Assembly (NCBI GenBank): GCA_003427395.1
Contig: BFEA01000071.1
Coordinates: 390,997-448,604 of the forward strand
DNA length: 57,608 nt
Direction of reading: 5' to 3'
Source: Chara braunii
Lineage: Eukaryota > Streptophyta > Charophyceae > Charales > Characeae
Made by a program: the position numbers and the translations under genes. Numbering within the stretch: the first letter of the stretch is position 1; each line of letters opens with the position of its first letter. Of this stretch, positions 43,308 through 54,469 are shown piece by piece. The notes beneath the pieces were generated by a model. The model searched no databases, was not told the DNA's origin, and saw only the letters and a list, made by a program, of their open reading frames with translations.

Positions 43308-44920
43308 ATGGATTCTAAGGCTAATCCTAAAATTGGAACTACCACGGCAGGAGATGGCAATGCACCAAATCAGAAACCTCTTGCCCCCCTAATGGTGGAG
43401 ATGATGACGGTGAGGACAAGAAGAAGGGAAGAAGACCAGGGAAGGAGCGAAAGGAGTCAGACGATGAAGAGGCCAGGGATAAGATTAAGTTGAAGATGCC
43501 CTAGACCTAAAATGGGAAGAAAGATGAGAACGTCCTGCGGTGGGAAGCGGCCGTTAGAAGTTATGTCCACAGCCAAAGGGTATCACCGACGGGACGAGTC
43601 ATGCTTGCCACTTCTTGTCTAGGCGGCGAGGCAGCAAGTTATTCTAGTTCTCTCATAGCCAATGCGGAGCGCGGGAATGATATCGCTGAGTACTCTCGCA
43701 CCACCCCCTTAGAGGTCTACTTAGAGGCCCTATACAAACGTTTAGAATATAAGCCAAGGGGAAGGAGAATTGCATAAAAAAATTTGAGAGTGCAAAGGGG
43801 GAATTGGAAGAGTGTCACCGCCCTGAAGTCATACATGGACGACTTGCTGCAGGTCCAAGACCACGGAGTGACACCTCGTCAGGTTCTTGTCTAGGCGGCG
43901 AGGCAGCAAGTTACTCTAGTTCTCTCATAGCCAATGCGGAGTGCGGGAGTGATATCGCTGAGTACTCTCGCATCACCCCCTTAGAGGTCTACTTAGAGGC
44001 CCTATACAAACGTTTAGAAGATAAGGGAAGGGGAAGGAGAATTGCATAAAAAAAATTGAGAGTGCAAAGGGGGAATTGGAAGAGTGTCACCGCCCTGAAG
44101 GCATACATGGACGACTTGCTGCAGGTCCAAGACCACGGAGTGACACCTCGTCAGGTCCTTGAGCATTTTGCCATGGGCCTGCCTGAGCCCCTTCTGTCCC
44201 AGATGTCCGCAGAGGTTGCTGTAGAAGGGGGCAACTATGCTGATTTCAACAAGCAAGCGTGGGACAGATGGGGATTGCTGGCGCAGGCAAACTATTACTA
44301 CAAAGATATTGAGAGAGGAAAGCAATGGAAGGGCAAGATGATCTCTCGAAATGTGCATGCCGCAGATAAACTCTTGGTGACGTTCGAGGGGGGAGGACCA
44401 GAAGAGATTCCCCTCGAAGAGATGGACTACGGTCACCTTTATGAGCAAGATTTTGGGGAAGGTCAAGTAGTTGTAGGAGGACTATACGACCGTAACAGCC
44501 CAAGGGGGAGGGCGAAGAGAAGGCCGAGGAAGGGGAGGCTGAGGAGGAAGAGGTGGAGGCCGGGGACAGGCCACTCAGGGGTTTGGAGGCCAAGGGGCTT
44601 CCAAGCGGGTGGTAGAGGCTATGATACCCTGTACAGTGGCCAGACATCCCCCGCTTACCAACAAGAGGGAGGGGGCAACTATGCCCACTTCAACAATAGT
44701 GGTCAGGGGTACAGAGGACAGTGTAGGTACCCTCGACATCCGGGTCGTGAAGAAGGACAGCCCTTGGTTGCCATGAAGATGTCGGAAGCGGTCTGGCGTC
44801 AATGAGTGAAAGTCAGGCATTGCCTGAAGTGTGGAGACCCCAACCACATCATTCCCTTTTGTCCGGAGGTACGCAGACCGTCAAACGTGAATGGCCAGTA
44901 GGAGTCGTGGCTGCTCCTAC
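43308..44920 (+). pseudogene. LTR-retrotransposon gag with CCHC knuckle
   Basis: Starts MDSKANPKIGTTTAGDGN. After a frame change and a 272-bp duplication it reads SVTALKAYMDDLLQVQDHG, FAMGLPEPLLSQMSAEV and AWDRWGLLAQANYYY, the helical capsid-like region. An Arg/Gly-rich basic stretch follows (44510-44620). A TGA at 44803 interrupts it just before the zinc knuckle CLKCGDPNHIIPFC (44823-44865). Gag would form the particle that packages the element RNA. No LTR pair was recognised, so the family (Ty3-like?) is inferred from gag style and from the protease that follows. Confidence 0.7.
43612..44155. repeat. 272-bp tandem duplication within gag
   Basis: 43612-43883 and 43884-44155 are two copies (TTCTTGTCTAGGCGGCGAGG to GACACCTCGTCAGG) at about 95% identity. 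272 is not a multiple of three, so it breaks the gag frame. Confidence 0.93.
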
Positions 44921-45162
44921 TGGGGCCTTAGACTTTTATAGACAGGAAGAAGCACGATCTGAAGAAGATACCTCTTGTCTGAGGTGCGCAATGGCAAAGG
45001 CTAATGTTGGCCCCCACCTAGTTGAATGTTCAGAGACCGCTTGTGTGAGGGTCTCTCTAGGTGGTTCCCTCACAGACATCGGGGACGAACTGTTCACTCT
45101 CCACCAAGCTTCGGCCTAGACGAAGGAGTCAAAATGGCAGTTAATCTTAGCAGATGTAGAGG

Positions 45163-45372
45163 TTAAACCACCAGTACTTGGCCCAGCTATCGGTCGCGGA
45201 GCTTTCCCGTTAACGCGCCGCGCCTTTAGGCTTTCGGGGTACCCGACCACAATGGCTGGAAGCGCCAGCCAAAAAAAAATTGAAACGGTACCCCGGCGCT
45301 TTCGGCGAAAATTGGCACGCAGGGGCATTCCAAGCTCGACATCGATAGCTGGGCCAAGTACTGGTGGTTTAA
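45163..45372. mobile_element. TTAA-bounded foldback element (MITE) with 30-bp perfect terminal inverted repeats
   Basis: TTAAACCACCAGTACTTGGC... at 45163-45192 is the exact reverse complement of 45343-45372. The 210-bp unit begins and ends with TTAA. It interrupts the LTR element between ...ADVEV and ...GALVNIG. It has no coding capacity. Perfect repeats and a TTAA boundary fit a piggyBac-type MITE. A target duplication of TA only is an alternative, because TTAA is its own complement. Confidence 0.85.
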
Positions 45373-45388
45373 TAGAACTAGAATAGGC

Positions 45389-45542
45389 GCATTAGTGAAC
45401 ATTGGTTCGACGCGTAGTTATATTAGTAGAAAACGACTGAAGAAACTACACCTAAGAATGAAAGAGCATTAGTGAACATTGGTTCGACGCGTAGTTATAT
45501 TAGTAGAAAACGACTGAAGAAACTACACCTAAGAATGAAAGC
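45389..45542. repeat. 77-bp tandem duplication over the protease active-site motif
   Basis: GCATTAGTGAACATTGGTTC... at 45389-45465 repeats at 45466-45542 with one mismatch. 77 is not a multiple of three, so the second copy shifts frame relative to the first. Each copy encodes LVNIGSTRSYIS. Confidence 0.93.
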
Positions 45543-46094
45543 GCAGAAGTTGGAGGACCCGGTTGTGAGCAAACAGGCAGACAATCGAGGGATGAGAGTG
45601 GATGAGTTTGTTGAGGGGGTTAAGGCATACTTCCGGTTGGAGGGGGAGAATAAGAAGAGTGAGAAGGTACTGCATTCTCCGACCCTTCTAGTGGAGGACA
45701 ACCTACCCTTTGACATGTTAGGGACAGATTGGGGAGAGGCCATAAGGGCCGATGTGAGGATGGGCGAGCACGAGTGTTGGCTGCCCAGTCCCCAAGTTGG
45801 GAGAAAGAAAATCAGACTCTTTCATGAGTCCGGAGTCCAGTCTGTGCCCCTTGTGTTGCATTAGTGCACCCCTGTTCGCTAGGCATGTGGTCAAGTAGGA
45901 TCTTGTTGACCAAGTCTTTGCTGCTTATGTCAAACCGGTTAGCCAGAACAACGAGGAGGAGGAAGCTATACCGCCCCGAGTTCAGAATCAACTGGTGGAA
46001 TTCGTAGACATGGGAGAAGCCCCAACCGGTGTTGTTGATAGGGAGATCAGACACATAAGGGTCTCTGATGAAGACTCTGAGAGGAATCACAGGG

Positions 46095-46271
46095 AAAGGC
46101 AAGCTGGCAGTCAATCCTCCACCAAGTGGAGCAATCAATGCTGATCCTTCGGCCAGATAGAAGGATGTGTGAGTGGGTATATGACGTAATACTGCTACTT
46201 TGAGTCTTTGACCTGCCTGGGGAATATGGAGCTAGGACCATAAGGACCTGTTAAAAAAAAAAAAAAAAAAG
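46095..46271 (+). mobile_element. SINE-like / truncated LINE tail insertion with poly(A)
   Basis: Starts GGCAAGCTGGCAGTCAATCC, carries CCTCCACC.AGTGGAGCAATCAATGCTG and CCTTCGGCCAGATAGAAGGA, and ends GCTAGGACCATAAGGACCTG followed by TTA18. It is the plus-orientation copy of the sequence found 3' of the LINE ORFs at 30.5 and 56.3 kb. A short copy with its own A tail inserted in the LTR element means either a strongly 5'-truncated LINE or a SINE using the LINE tail. No clear target duplication. Confidence 0.75.
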
Positions 46272-48030
46272 AACTGGCAACAAGGTGAAAATTGCTAGCA
46301 GAGGTGAGGGGCGGTGTCGAGCGCATAAGTCCCGAAAAAGGGGACCCTCCCGGCTGCGTCACATAGGATTTTGCAGGACTTCGTCGTAGAGCGCGGTTTG
46401 CCGCTCCGACCGAGTGCACCAGTCGCACCTCTCGCGAGCCCCTACGACAGGATAGGGCCAAGCGAGGCACGTCTTACCTCCACCCGCGGGAGCTGTCACC
46501 ATCCCTTGGGTGGGCGTATCCCCGCCGAGCTACCGAACCACGTGCGAAAGCTTTTCGTATGCAATCGCAGAGGTGGCCCGACCGAGGGCGTTTCTCGTTC
46601 GCTGTAGCATAGAGGGTACGCACGGTCAACGCCCCTCAATCGGACCCGCACGCGAATCGATGCATTGGGGGGCTGAGGTCCCAAGCACGACTCGTCGTCG
46701 GTCGACTAGGACGCATCCTATATACCACACGTTACACCACAACACTCACACATACGGAAGGACACAAAACAAACAATACAACAACACAACAACACTCCTA
46801 GTCCTTTCAGTGTCCGACCCATAACCTTTCAAGATGGAAGTCGATTAGGCGTCGCGCGTGAGACTTAAGATAAAATCACGCGGGCGCAGGGCTTTCTCAT
46901 ATCGACTAGCCATGCAAGGATACGCAAGCAGTGGTTACGATGGAGTACTGTGTAGTACCCAAAATCATGCAACTCTCGATGATCTCGCGGGTCACATTTC
47001 GACACTCAAGTGTCGGCTGATACGTGCCTTGAGGGATTAATCTCTCGACGCTAGACAACCCCCAAGGCGACTGATTACCACACCCTCTTCTGCACACTGT
47101 GGAGAGTGGGTGGTACACAGGTTCATACCTGTGGTTGCAATCGTCTCTTATTGCCCTGGAGACCAGCTCCACCATCCAGGGCGTGGAGAGAACTCAAGGG
47201 GTTTGACTTTGACGGTTGCCACGGACTATAACGTCCAACTATAAAATTCTAAAAAGCGAAAAGGATGAAAGGGGAATCTCCCTTTTCTCTCAAAGTATAA
47301 TCTGTTTAACCCTTGCGCACGGTCACAATAGGTCGCGCGAACACCCAACGCGTATGTATGTACATATATAGAGAGGGTTATAAGTATGTGACGATCACTT
47401 CTCACAATCACAGTGGGACTCCTCTCAGCTATATATACTTAAGTGATCGCAGGCAGTCAAATCCAAAGTCCGAACCACCAAACATACCTGCAATCACATC
47501 AAAGATTCAACCAAAAGTTCATGCACTACACGGGGTCAACTTCAACCATTCTTTGTGCTCACACCCCTCGCTTCAGCCATACAAGCCTCACTCTTTGTGC
47601 AACTCTCAAAATAAAATACTCAGCATCTTTAGTAAATGGCCATTCAAATAAAGTTTGGGTAAAAACACAACGAAACAAATCAAACCACAGGGCTAAAGCT
47701 TTTATGTTGAGTGGCAAGAGTGGATTGGAGTTGAGTCGAAAACCGACGCATCGGCAATCGACCTGTTATCAGTGATAACAGAAGATGATGCTCTGTAGCA
47801 TCAGGCTGAACAAGCCAAACCTTCAATCGAATTTGCAGCCTTGCATCACAGTACACGCCAAAGAGAGTCACTACTAAGTTTGAGCAAAATGGAGAACGTG
47901 CTCCATCTTGTAGCCTAGCTCCTCTACTAAGTTTCCTTTCTACCTTCCTCTAACTGGTATCAAGTTGTCGAAACTTTGACATCATCTCCCCAAAACAAGG
48001 CGAAACTTTAGATTTCTCATAGCAGAAAAT
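46272..48030. other. Unassigned; GC-rich 46.3-46.7 kb, then AT-rich
   Basis: 46300-46720 is GC-rich with a TATATA box-like CCTATATACCAC at about 46726. 47340-47380 has TACATATATAGAGAGGG. I tested for rRNA or LTR identity by eye and saw neither. It could be the LTR/3' flank of the element at 43.3 kb, but no matching left copy was found. Confidence 0.35.
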
Positions 48031-48033
48031 AAT

Positions 48034-48165
48034 CTAACTCTCCAAATTCTGCAAAATTTCGACAGCGCTTCCCGTAGGAAAAGTGCCTTTTCAGAAATTT
48101 CAGGTGTCCAAAAATGACTAACTCTTCGAGATCTGTAAAATTTCGGCAACGCTTCCCGTAGGAAT
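48034..48165. repeat. 84-bp tandem duplication (TTTCG.CAGCGCTTCCCGTAGGAA)
   Basis: CTAACTCT(C/T)C...CTG(C/T)AAAATTTCG(A/G)C followed by A(G/A)CGCTTCCCGTAGGAA occurs at 48034 and again at 48118, at about 80% identity. The second copy is partial. Confidence 0.8.
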
Positions 48166-48540
48166 ACGAGACTGCCAAGATTTATACAAAGTTGGAAATG
48201 CAAAGACAAAGTACAACTATACTTGGGACTAACTTCTGACACTTACTTGATAGTTAGAACCGGAGATAGTCTGCACGATCCCTTCTTGAAGATGGCATCG
48301 TGAGCTAACACTGATCCTAACTCCTAGTAGGGTCAGTCCTATCTTATCCCAAATTTCCCCCCCAGCATCCATCTCACCTACCTATAGCTCCAGCACTCAG
48401 CGAGCATCTAAAGCAACTGACCTACTAAAAGAGAAGTCCCCAGAGATAGCCCCAAAAGCATACGCAGGTGAGTGTAACAACATCTCTCGCCAACCCTCGG
48501 GTTCCTTTCCAGGTTGCATAGTTCATTCAAAAAATCCTTG

Positions 48541-49830
48541 TTATTCCCTTTTACCCTTCCTCACATAAGACATAGGATCAACCAACCCAACTTATGGATG
48601 TGATGGACCTGCCAGTTTATATGACTAGGCCACACCAACTTATGGTGCCCTAGTCTGGTAGCACAAGTATACGTAGGGCATAAGACCAAATCACACCAAC
48701 TTATGGTGTGACCGGTTTCTTCCTAAATGGTTAACATAAGGCGTATGACCGGGCCGCACCAACTTATGGTGAGGCTGGTCAGCTTGAACGCTCGGCATAC
48801 ACAAAGAATTGAACCTCCTCAACTTATGAGGGGCCAGCCTTAGCCTGAACAAACGACAAAAGGCATATGACTATAACACACCAACTTATGATGCGCCTAG
48901 CCAGCCCAAACAGTGACATATGGCGTAGAACCAGGTTACCCAACTTATGAGTAATCCAGCCCAGCCTAGACAAGCAACAAGCGCGTGTGACTGAACAACC
49001 CGCAACTTATGCGTTCGCTCAGCCTCCGCAACACAACTACATTCAATAAATAGATTCACAATCCTTTTCTGTCTTCAGATGAGTGGTTAGGTTACCGCAA
49101 CTTATGAGGATCCCCACCCAAACATCGATTATGTTTAGAAAAAGAAATAGCCAAGCTTTATATACCTCTCTGCTTTTGTGTTATAAGAGGCATAGGACCA
49201 ACTACCCAACTTATGGATGAGTCAGCCTGCCCAAAGTTACCACTCAATTTTATACTTTGAATCTTATTTTTTCCTCTGCTTTATCTGCTACCGGTTTATA
49301 TGGCTCGATCTCCCAACTTATGGCGTCCAACCCGCCAACGATATACATAGTATATAGTTGTATCAGATTGTATACTCATGTTCCACTTATGTTCGCGGCT
49401 CATGACTTGGTCATACCAACTTATGGTGTGACTAGTCTGCCAAAACAAGTAAACATAAGGCATAGGACTGGTCCACACCAACTTATGGTGGGGTCAGTTC
49501 CTGCCTAGACAATCAACGTAAGGCGTATGACCGGGCCGCACCAACTTATGGTGAGGCTGGTCAGCCTGAACATTTGGCATACACCAAAAACTGAACCACC
49601 TCAACTTATGAGGGGTCCAGCCTTTGCCTGAACAAACGACGAAAGGCATTTAACTAGACCACACCAACTTATGGTGTGGCTAGTCAGCCCAAACAATGAC
49701 ATATAGCGTAGAACCAGACTACTCAACTTATGAGTAGTCTAGCTCCGCCAAAACAAGCAACAGGTGTGTGTGGCCGAACAACCCGCAACTTATGCGTTCG
49801 CCCAGCCTCTGCAACGTAACAACAAATAAT
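48541..49830 (+). repeat. Array of about 18 hairpins with invariant AACTTAT loop
   Basis: The loop word AACTTAT starts at 48589, 48637, 48698, 48761, 48821, 48883, 48942, 49004, 49099, 49208, 49315, 49418, 49480, 49543, 49603, 49666, 49725 and 49787, always in plus orientation and mostly 59-63 bp apart. Each loop is flanked by arms that pair: CCACACC/GGTGTGG at 49666, AGACTACTC/GAGTAGTCT at 49725, TCACACC/GGTGTGA at 48698, CCTC/GAGG at 48821, CGC/GCG at 49004. Outer arms often add GACC/GGTC or GACTAGG/CCTAGTC. Each unit also has GGC(A/G)TA before and CAGCC..(A)ACA after the hairpin. The arms differ between units while most pairing persists. No coding frame crosses the array. I know no named family that it fits. 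Confidence 0.9.
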
Positions 49831-49869
49831 GTCACAATCTCATTCTGTCTAGATTCACACAGATAGTCT

Positions 49870-51130
49870 GACTTTATCATACATACTTTCCAATTTTACC
49901 TTTCAGATCATGTCCTGAATTCAAAACAAACAAAAAAAAACAGTTACTTTTCTCAGTCATACTTACAAGCACACAATAGCAAAGGGTAATACAATTTAAG
50001 GGAAGGGATCACACGCGTAAAACGAGTATTATACCTGAGTGTTCCCTGCCTCCAGAACCCCGCCTGAGCTCCAGCAGAGCTCCCGCAATCGGTGGGTGGA
50101 CCTCCCACAAGGTCTTGCTGCGGTCCTACGGGTTGCAATCCCGCCTGCCGCCTTCCTCTCGTAACCTTAGACTGTAAGAAAGGCAGAACGAGGGGTTTCA
50201 GACGCTCGAGATACATGAGACGGACAAACTCAACTCGCAGGAGAGGGCCTTGAAATCGTTATGTGCCTGAGGGCCCTGCAATGATGGTCAATAAAACGCA
50301 GCGCAGATGGTCCAATCACGACCAGAACGCAAGGCACCAGTCCCTAGACAGACCTCCAAGTCGCAACAGGGACCCCCACTTCAGGGTCTAACCATCCTTC
50401 GAAAGCCCCGACTCTTCCCTCCTGACCAACTACCAGCTACGTAGTAGTACACAACGCAAGCACGGTAAACGCAGCGATGTACTTATGCGGCACAACAAGG
50501 TGCAGCCAAACAGCACCATAGCCCCAACCCCAACAACCTTGCCTACTGCGAGAACATCGTTAATTTGTCAAGACGCAAGTTTCCCCCTTGGATGAACCAA
50601 CAATTGCCCAAGGAAGTCGCAGCCAAAACGTTGTTACGACCAAAACTGCAGCTCCACAACAATACCTTGAAACACAGTAGTGTGCACTCCCATCAGCTAG
50701 GCAAGGCGGCAATGTAGAGTGGTACACGCTGCTCAGCCGCTATGTGCAGTGGTAGCACTCAACAAAACGAAAATGGTAGCTGCAACAGTCCCCGAAATCC
50801 AACATCAGCAGTAACTCCTCGCAGGCACAACAACTCGGCACGACACAGCGTTGTGCATGCAAGTGCACGGTCAACGAGCACAACAGAACTCAACAAAAGT
50901 ACCGCGCACACAGTAGTCGAGCAGCAACCCAAAACGAGGCAGTAGAACTTGCAGTAACCGAGGTTCAGGCAGCTGTTGACCAAACAGTAGGCGCAAAAGT
51001 ACATGCAGGTGTCGAGTATGCTGACCATCGTCAAGGCAAAGTACGTCTTTGTCTTGTATTTCGTACTGAAGATCAGATCCAGAAGAGCTCCTAACGCCTC
51101 CAACTTCAAATCCTGAAATGCTAAAGAATC
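49870..51130. other. Unassigned sequence right of the hairpin array
   Basis: No gene recognised. 50030-50170 contains CCGCCTGAGCTCC/GGTGGACCTCCC-type GC-rich sequence. 50700-50950 has CA-rich frames of low complexity. Confidence 0.35.
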
Positions 51131-53400
51131 GGTAGGCTACGCTCTCACAGTTTGTGTTCGCACCAAAGTCAGGTTCGGATGAGCCTTTGCACCCCCCCCC
51201 GTGCTCTGTTCTACAGAAGATCTCGGCTTTTGTTGAGCTCCCTCAGGATACTTGCGTTAGATCTACTAATAATTGTGTTACTTTAGTTCAAATCTCCATA
51301 CGTCGTCACTCTCCCTCTATTTCTTTTTCCTTCCGCCTAACTACCTTCTCCTTTTTCGTTCTTTCTCACTACCTCCTACACTCCGTTTTTCTCCCCTCGC
51401 TGTGTCTGCCACTAGCGTATAAAAATGGGTGTTCCGCCAGACATGGGAATCTGCACCGCCAAATGGGCGGGATCATCTCAATAAGCCAGGCCCGGACCTC
51501 GATGGTTACACCACTACGACGACTATGATGGGAAGGGCCCGATAGGCAACTCGACTGCGACACAGGGTGCAACTACAAGAAACAAACCTACGCTGAAGAT
51601 CCCGATAATCAGTAATGCACGAGGAATGCGACGGTGGCCGAGCGCACGTAGGAAAGGTCGCCCGCCATAACACCCCCCAAAAGACCGAGAACGAATCTTC
51701 CGTTAAATCGCGGATAGATTCGTGCCACATGGCTTACTCACCAGATGCACTGTATACGAGTGAATCCTCCACTAGAACATGCGAAGATACACTGCTACCT
51801 TAAGGCTTAAACATCATGCTAATGCGGAGCTCACCTCTGCAACGCGACTCTTGATTCATCCGTATTGCTAGTCCTCCGAGTTAGATCGCCGCTCTTCCTC
51901 TCTCTCTCTCTCGTGATCCTGCAACCGTTACATTCGAATGCACCCGGCCATAATCACCTAATTACGACCTCTGATGATGAATCCCAATGGCGGGGGGCGG
52001 CGTAGCCAACACTTACCGTAACGAATCGCACAAACCCAAGTAAGAACACCACTAGGGTCAGTACAGCGATGAAGTCGGGCACAATGTACGTAGCGGCCAG
52101 TACGAACAAGGCGATTACTCGGATGGAGCAAGGCCGACGTCGCACCAACGAGGACGAATAACAGCGCGACAGCCCGTACCACTTGCGCAAAATGAGGATG
52201 GATCTTCTGTTAGGCGATGGCTGGATGCTTTCCCCCGCGAATACAAAAATCCCCACGATGCCGCACTGTCCCAACCGAGGCCCCACAGACCAACATGATC
52301 CCGTAGATCGATGTAACGAAGAGCACGGAGGCGAGAAGCAGCACTACAAGAACCTAACGACAAGAAATGCGACCGCCAAAAGGTAAGTCTCCAACTCCGT
52401 GGCTGGCCTCAATCCTCCACCTATAGAATAAGCAAAATCGAATGTATCCTCCGCTCGAACTCGACCGGTTGCATCACCTCGTGAACGCGAAGATCCGCCC
52501 TCCGACGCTTCACTGTCACACCCAAGGTCCTGATAACGGGATCGATCATGAAGATCATAGTGATGACGGCATGAGGGTGGGGGACAACACCATAAGCATG
52601 AAGGCGAAAGAAGCTGCTGCAACGTGAAGCCGGAGGGATGCACGACGAAGGTGATGGTGACCTCTATCGTAACGGTGATGACGACGACGAGTACCTTGAT
52701 TTTGATGACGACGATGAAGCCTGCAACCCCTGCATTAAAGGAGACCCTGATGACGACCGGAACGCTCGACTAGCTGCCACGTCCCACTATTCTCCAAGCG
52801 TGCAAAACGAGGATGAATCTTCCCCAAGATCGTGGGAAGGTGCACTCACCACCCTAACAATGGCAACTACTACGTACGATCTGGATCCGGAGTCTCTCTC
52901 TCTTTTGTAAAATGGATTCTACCGTTGACATCGCCCTGGAGGCGAGTTTAGTCACGCTCTGAGACGAGCGTAATCGCAATTATGAAAGCGAACGTGCACC
53001 CTCCGAGGCCGACCACTTTCTCGCGTATGATTTTGCTTCCTCAAGTAATGGCGGCTCCGACGGGCACTCCCTCCGCCTCAAACCTTCTTCACTCCCCTCC
53101 ACTTTGTCTCTCTTATCTTCCTTCTCCTCGCTCGTCAACTCCCTGTCCTCATTTTCTCTCACCTTCGCCTCTCCCTTCTTCGACTCAACGCAGTCCCAAA
53201 TTTTGACAACGCTACTTTCAGCGGACGACCCGACAACACTTTGACCCAAGGCAAACCGTCTATCTCTCCTAGCGTCGGCCTTCCTCTGTTTATAGCGAGT
53301 TTTTGCCACTGCACCCGTGCTATTTCCCTGTATCGTTCTAATTCTAACAGATGTCCCGAAGGACCGCGCCACGCACAGTGGCTGGAGGTATCAGTATCAA
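51131..53400. other. Unassigned; Asp-rich (plus) / hydrophobic (minus) frames
   Basis: Short frames only. The plus frame 52638-52910 is acidic because of GAT/GAC repeats (DDDDEYLDFDDDDE), and the antisense of the same repeats looks like membrane segments. 52290-52340 read on the minus strand gives VLVVLLLASVLFVTSIYG, which may be chance or a decayed membrane protein. No splice-supported gene could be built. Confidence 0.3.
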
Positions 53401-54450
53401 GTTGGCAGTCCCTGGTCAACTCAGAAATATTCGGTTTTACTCATCAAGTTTCGTCACCTAGGCCCGAACACGGGTCTGTATTTCAGTAGTTCAATGGGTG
53501 TACCCACTCAGCTAAGCCCTTGGGTCCCACGCTGGTACCGGAACCGGTACCGGATCACAAGCTGGAATAGAAATAAAAATAAAAGGCAACTATACTAAAA
53601 ATAAAATAACAAGAGGAATTAATCGAGCAGGAGAGAGAGGATACTGTTGGTCCCCTTTCGGTCCTGTCCGTCGGGTCCGCGATCGGACTCTATGGTAAAA
53701 CTAATGGGGATAGCCCCGTGGGACCCTCAACCCCTCAGTTTTTCTTCGCAAAACGCTCCTCCGCTCCAACGTTGCTGGCTGCTGGCCTTGATCCCCGGGT
53801 CTTCATAGTATCAGTCCAAAGTCGTAACCTATAGGGCTAGGCCCAAGATTGGGACTAATAACCGCGAGTTAAGTTATAAGTGGTCTCTATGCCGCCCGCA
53901 TGCCTACCAAAGCGCCCCAAGCCCATACCTTGGTCTGCAACCCCACCCATGGCCTCCGAGGCACAGTCACTCACAATACAAAGAGCTCGGCTCCGCTCAC
54001 AACCGCCGTGCGCACCACCCCTTTCCTCAAGGCCGCGCCTTTTCCTTCCTAGCGGTAGAAAGCTCGAACTTTTATCTGTGCCAGCCTCCGTACTTGCGTA
54101 CGGGCCAATAAACAATTTCGCCGATGAAGAGAAAAAGATCATTTAGTCCTGATTAAATCAAAATCAAAGGTTGGTCGGCAACCGTGCCGATCTTGTAATA
54201 TCAAAAAGAAAAGATCACGCACGCCTCACGCACTTCCTACTCCCTTCAAACAGTCTCACATTCTTAGTCACAAAAGGAAATTCAGCCGCGACTCGCACAA
54301 CGTCCCTAACTTTCAAACCGAAAACCCTTTTCTGTCACTAACCAGGGCGGATACCTTTGTAAGGGTATTCGCGCCGACAGCGGCATAGCTGATGGGATGC
54401 TACTTCGGAGTTTCCGGGACAAGTCTTCACCAGTTACTTAAGAATTACCT
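53401..54450. other. Unassigned sequence, no gene seen
   Basis: Includes a palindromic ACCGGAACCGGTACCGG word at 53537 and moderately GC-rich blocks at 53880-54110. No element or gene was recognised. Confidence 0.35.
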
Positions 54451-54469
54451 CTTTCTCTTTCTACCAGCT

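Larger units (their letters stand above)
45100..46094 (+). pseudogene. LTR-retrotransposon protease region and downstream pol wreck
   Basis: After the foldback insertion the frame reads ALVNIGSTRSYISRKRLKKL, matching the A-L-(V/I)-D-(T/S)-G-A/S-T-R-S-(F/Y)-I-S block of retropepsins but with Asn in place of the catalytic Asp. NLPFDMLGTDWGEAIRAD (45700-45760) is the usual I(L/M)G.DW.......(A/I) block downstream of the protease. After a stop at 45864 the coding look continues to about 46090 (AAYVKPVSQNNEEEEAIP). The SINE-like insertion at 46095 ends it. No RT or integrase is present in the window. Confidence 0.65.

Noticed and set aside
46300-47200. rRNA gene or spacer
   Set aside because: GC-rich and CpG-rich, but no conserved 18S, 5.8S, 28S or 5S words were found.
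48541-49830. CRISPR-like array
   Set aside because: Regular spacing and palindromes recall CRISPR, but the conserved part is only the 7-nt loop, the arms vary, units are locally homologous throughout and the context is an eukaryotic nuclear genome.
51954-52643. Minus-strand multi-pass membrane protein
   Set aside because: Hydrophobic stretches appear in different frames, partly as the antisense of GAT/GAC repeats, without splice sites that would join them.
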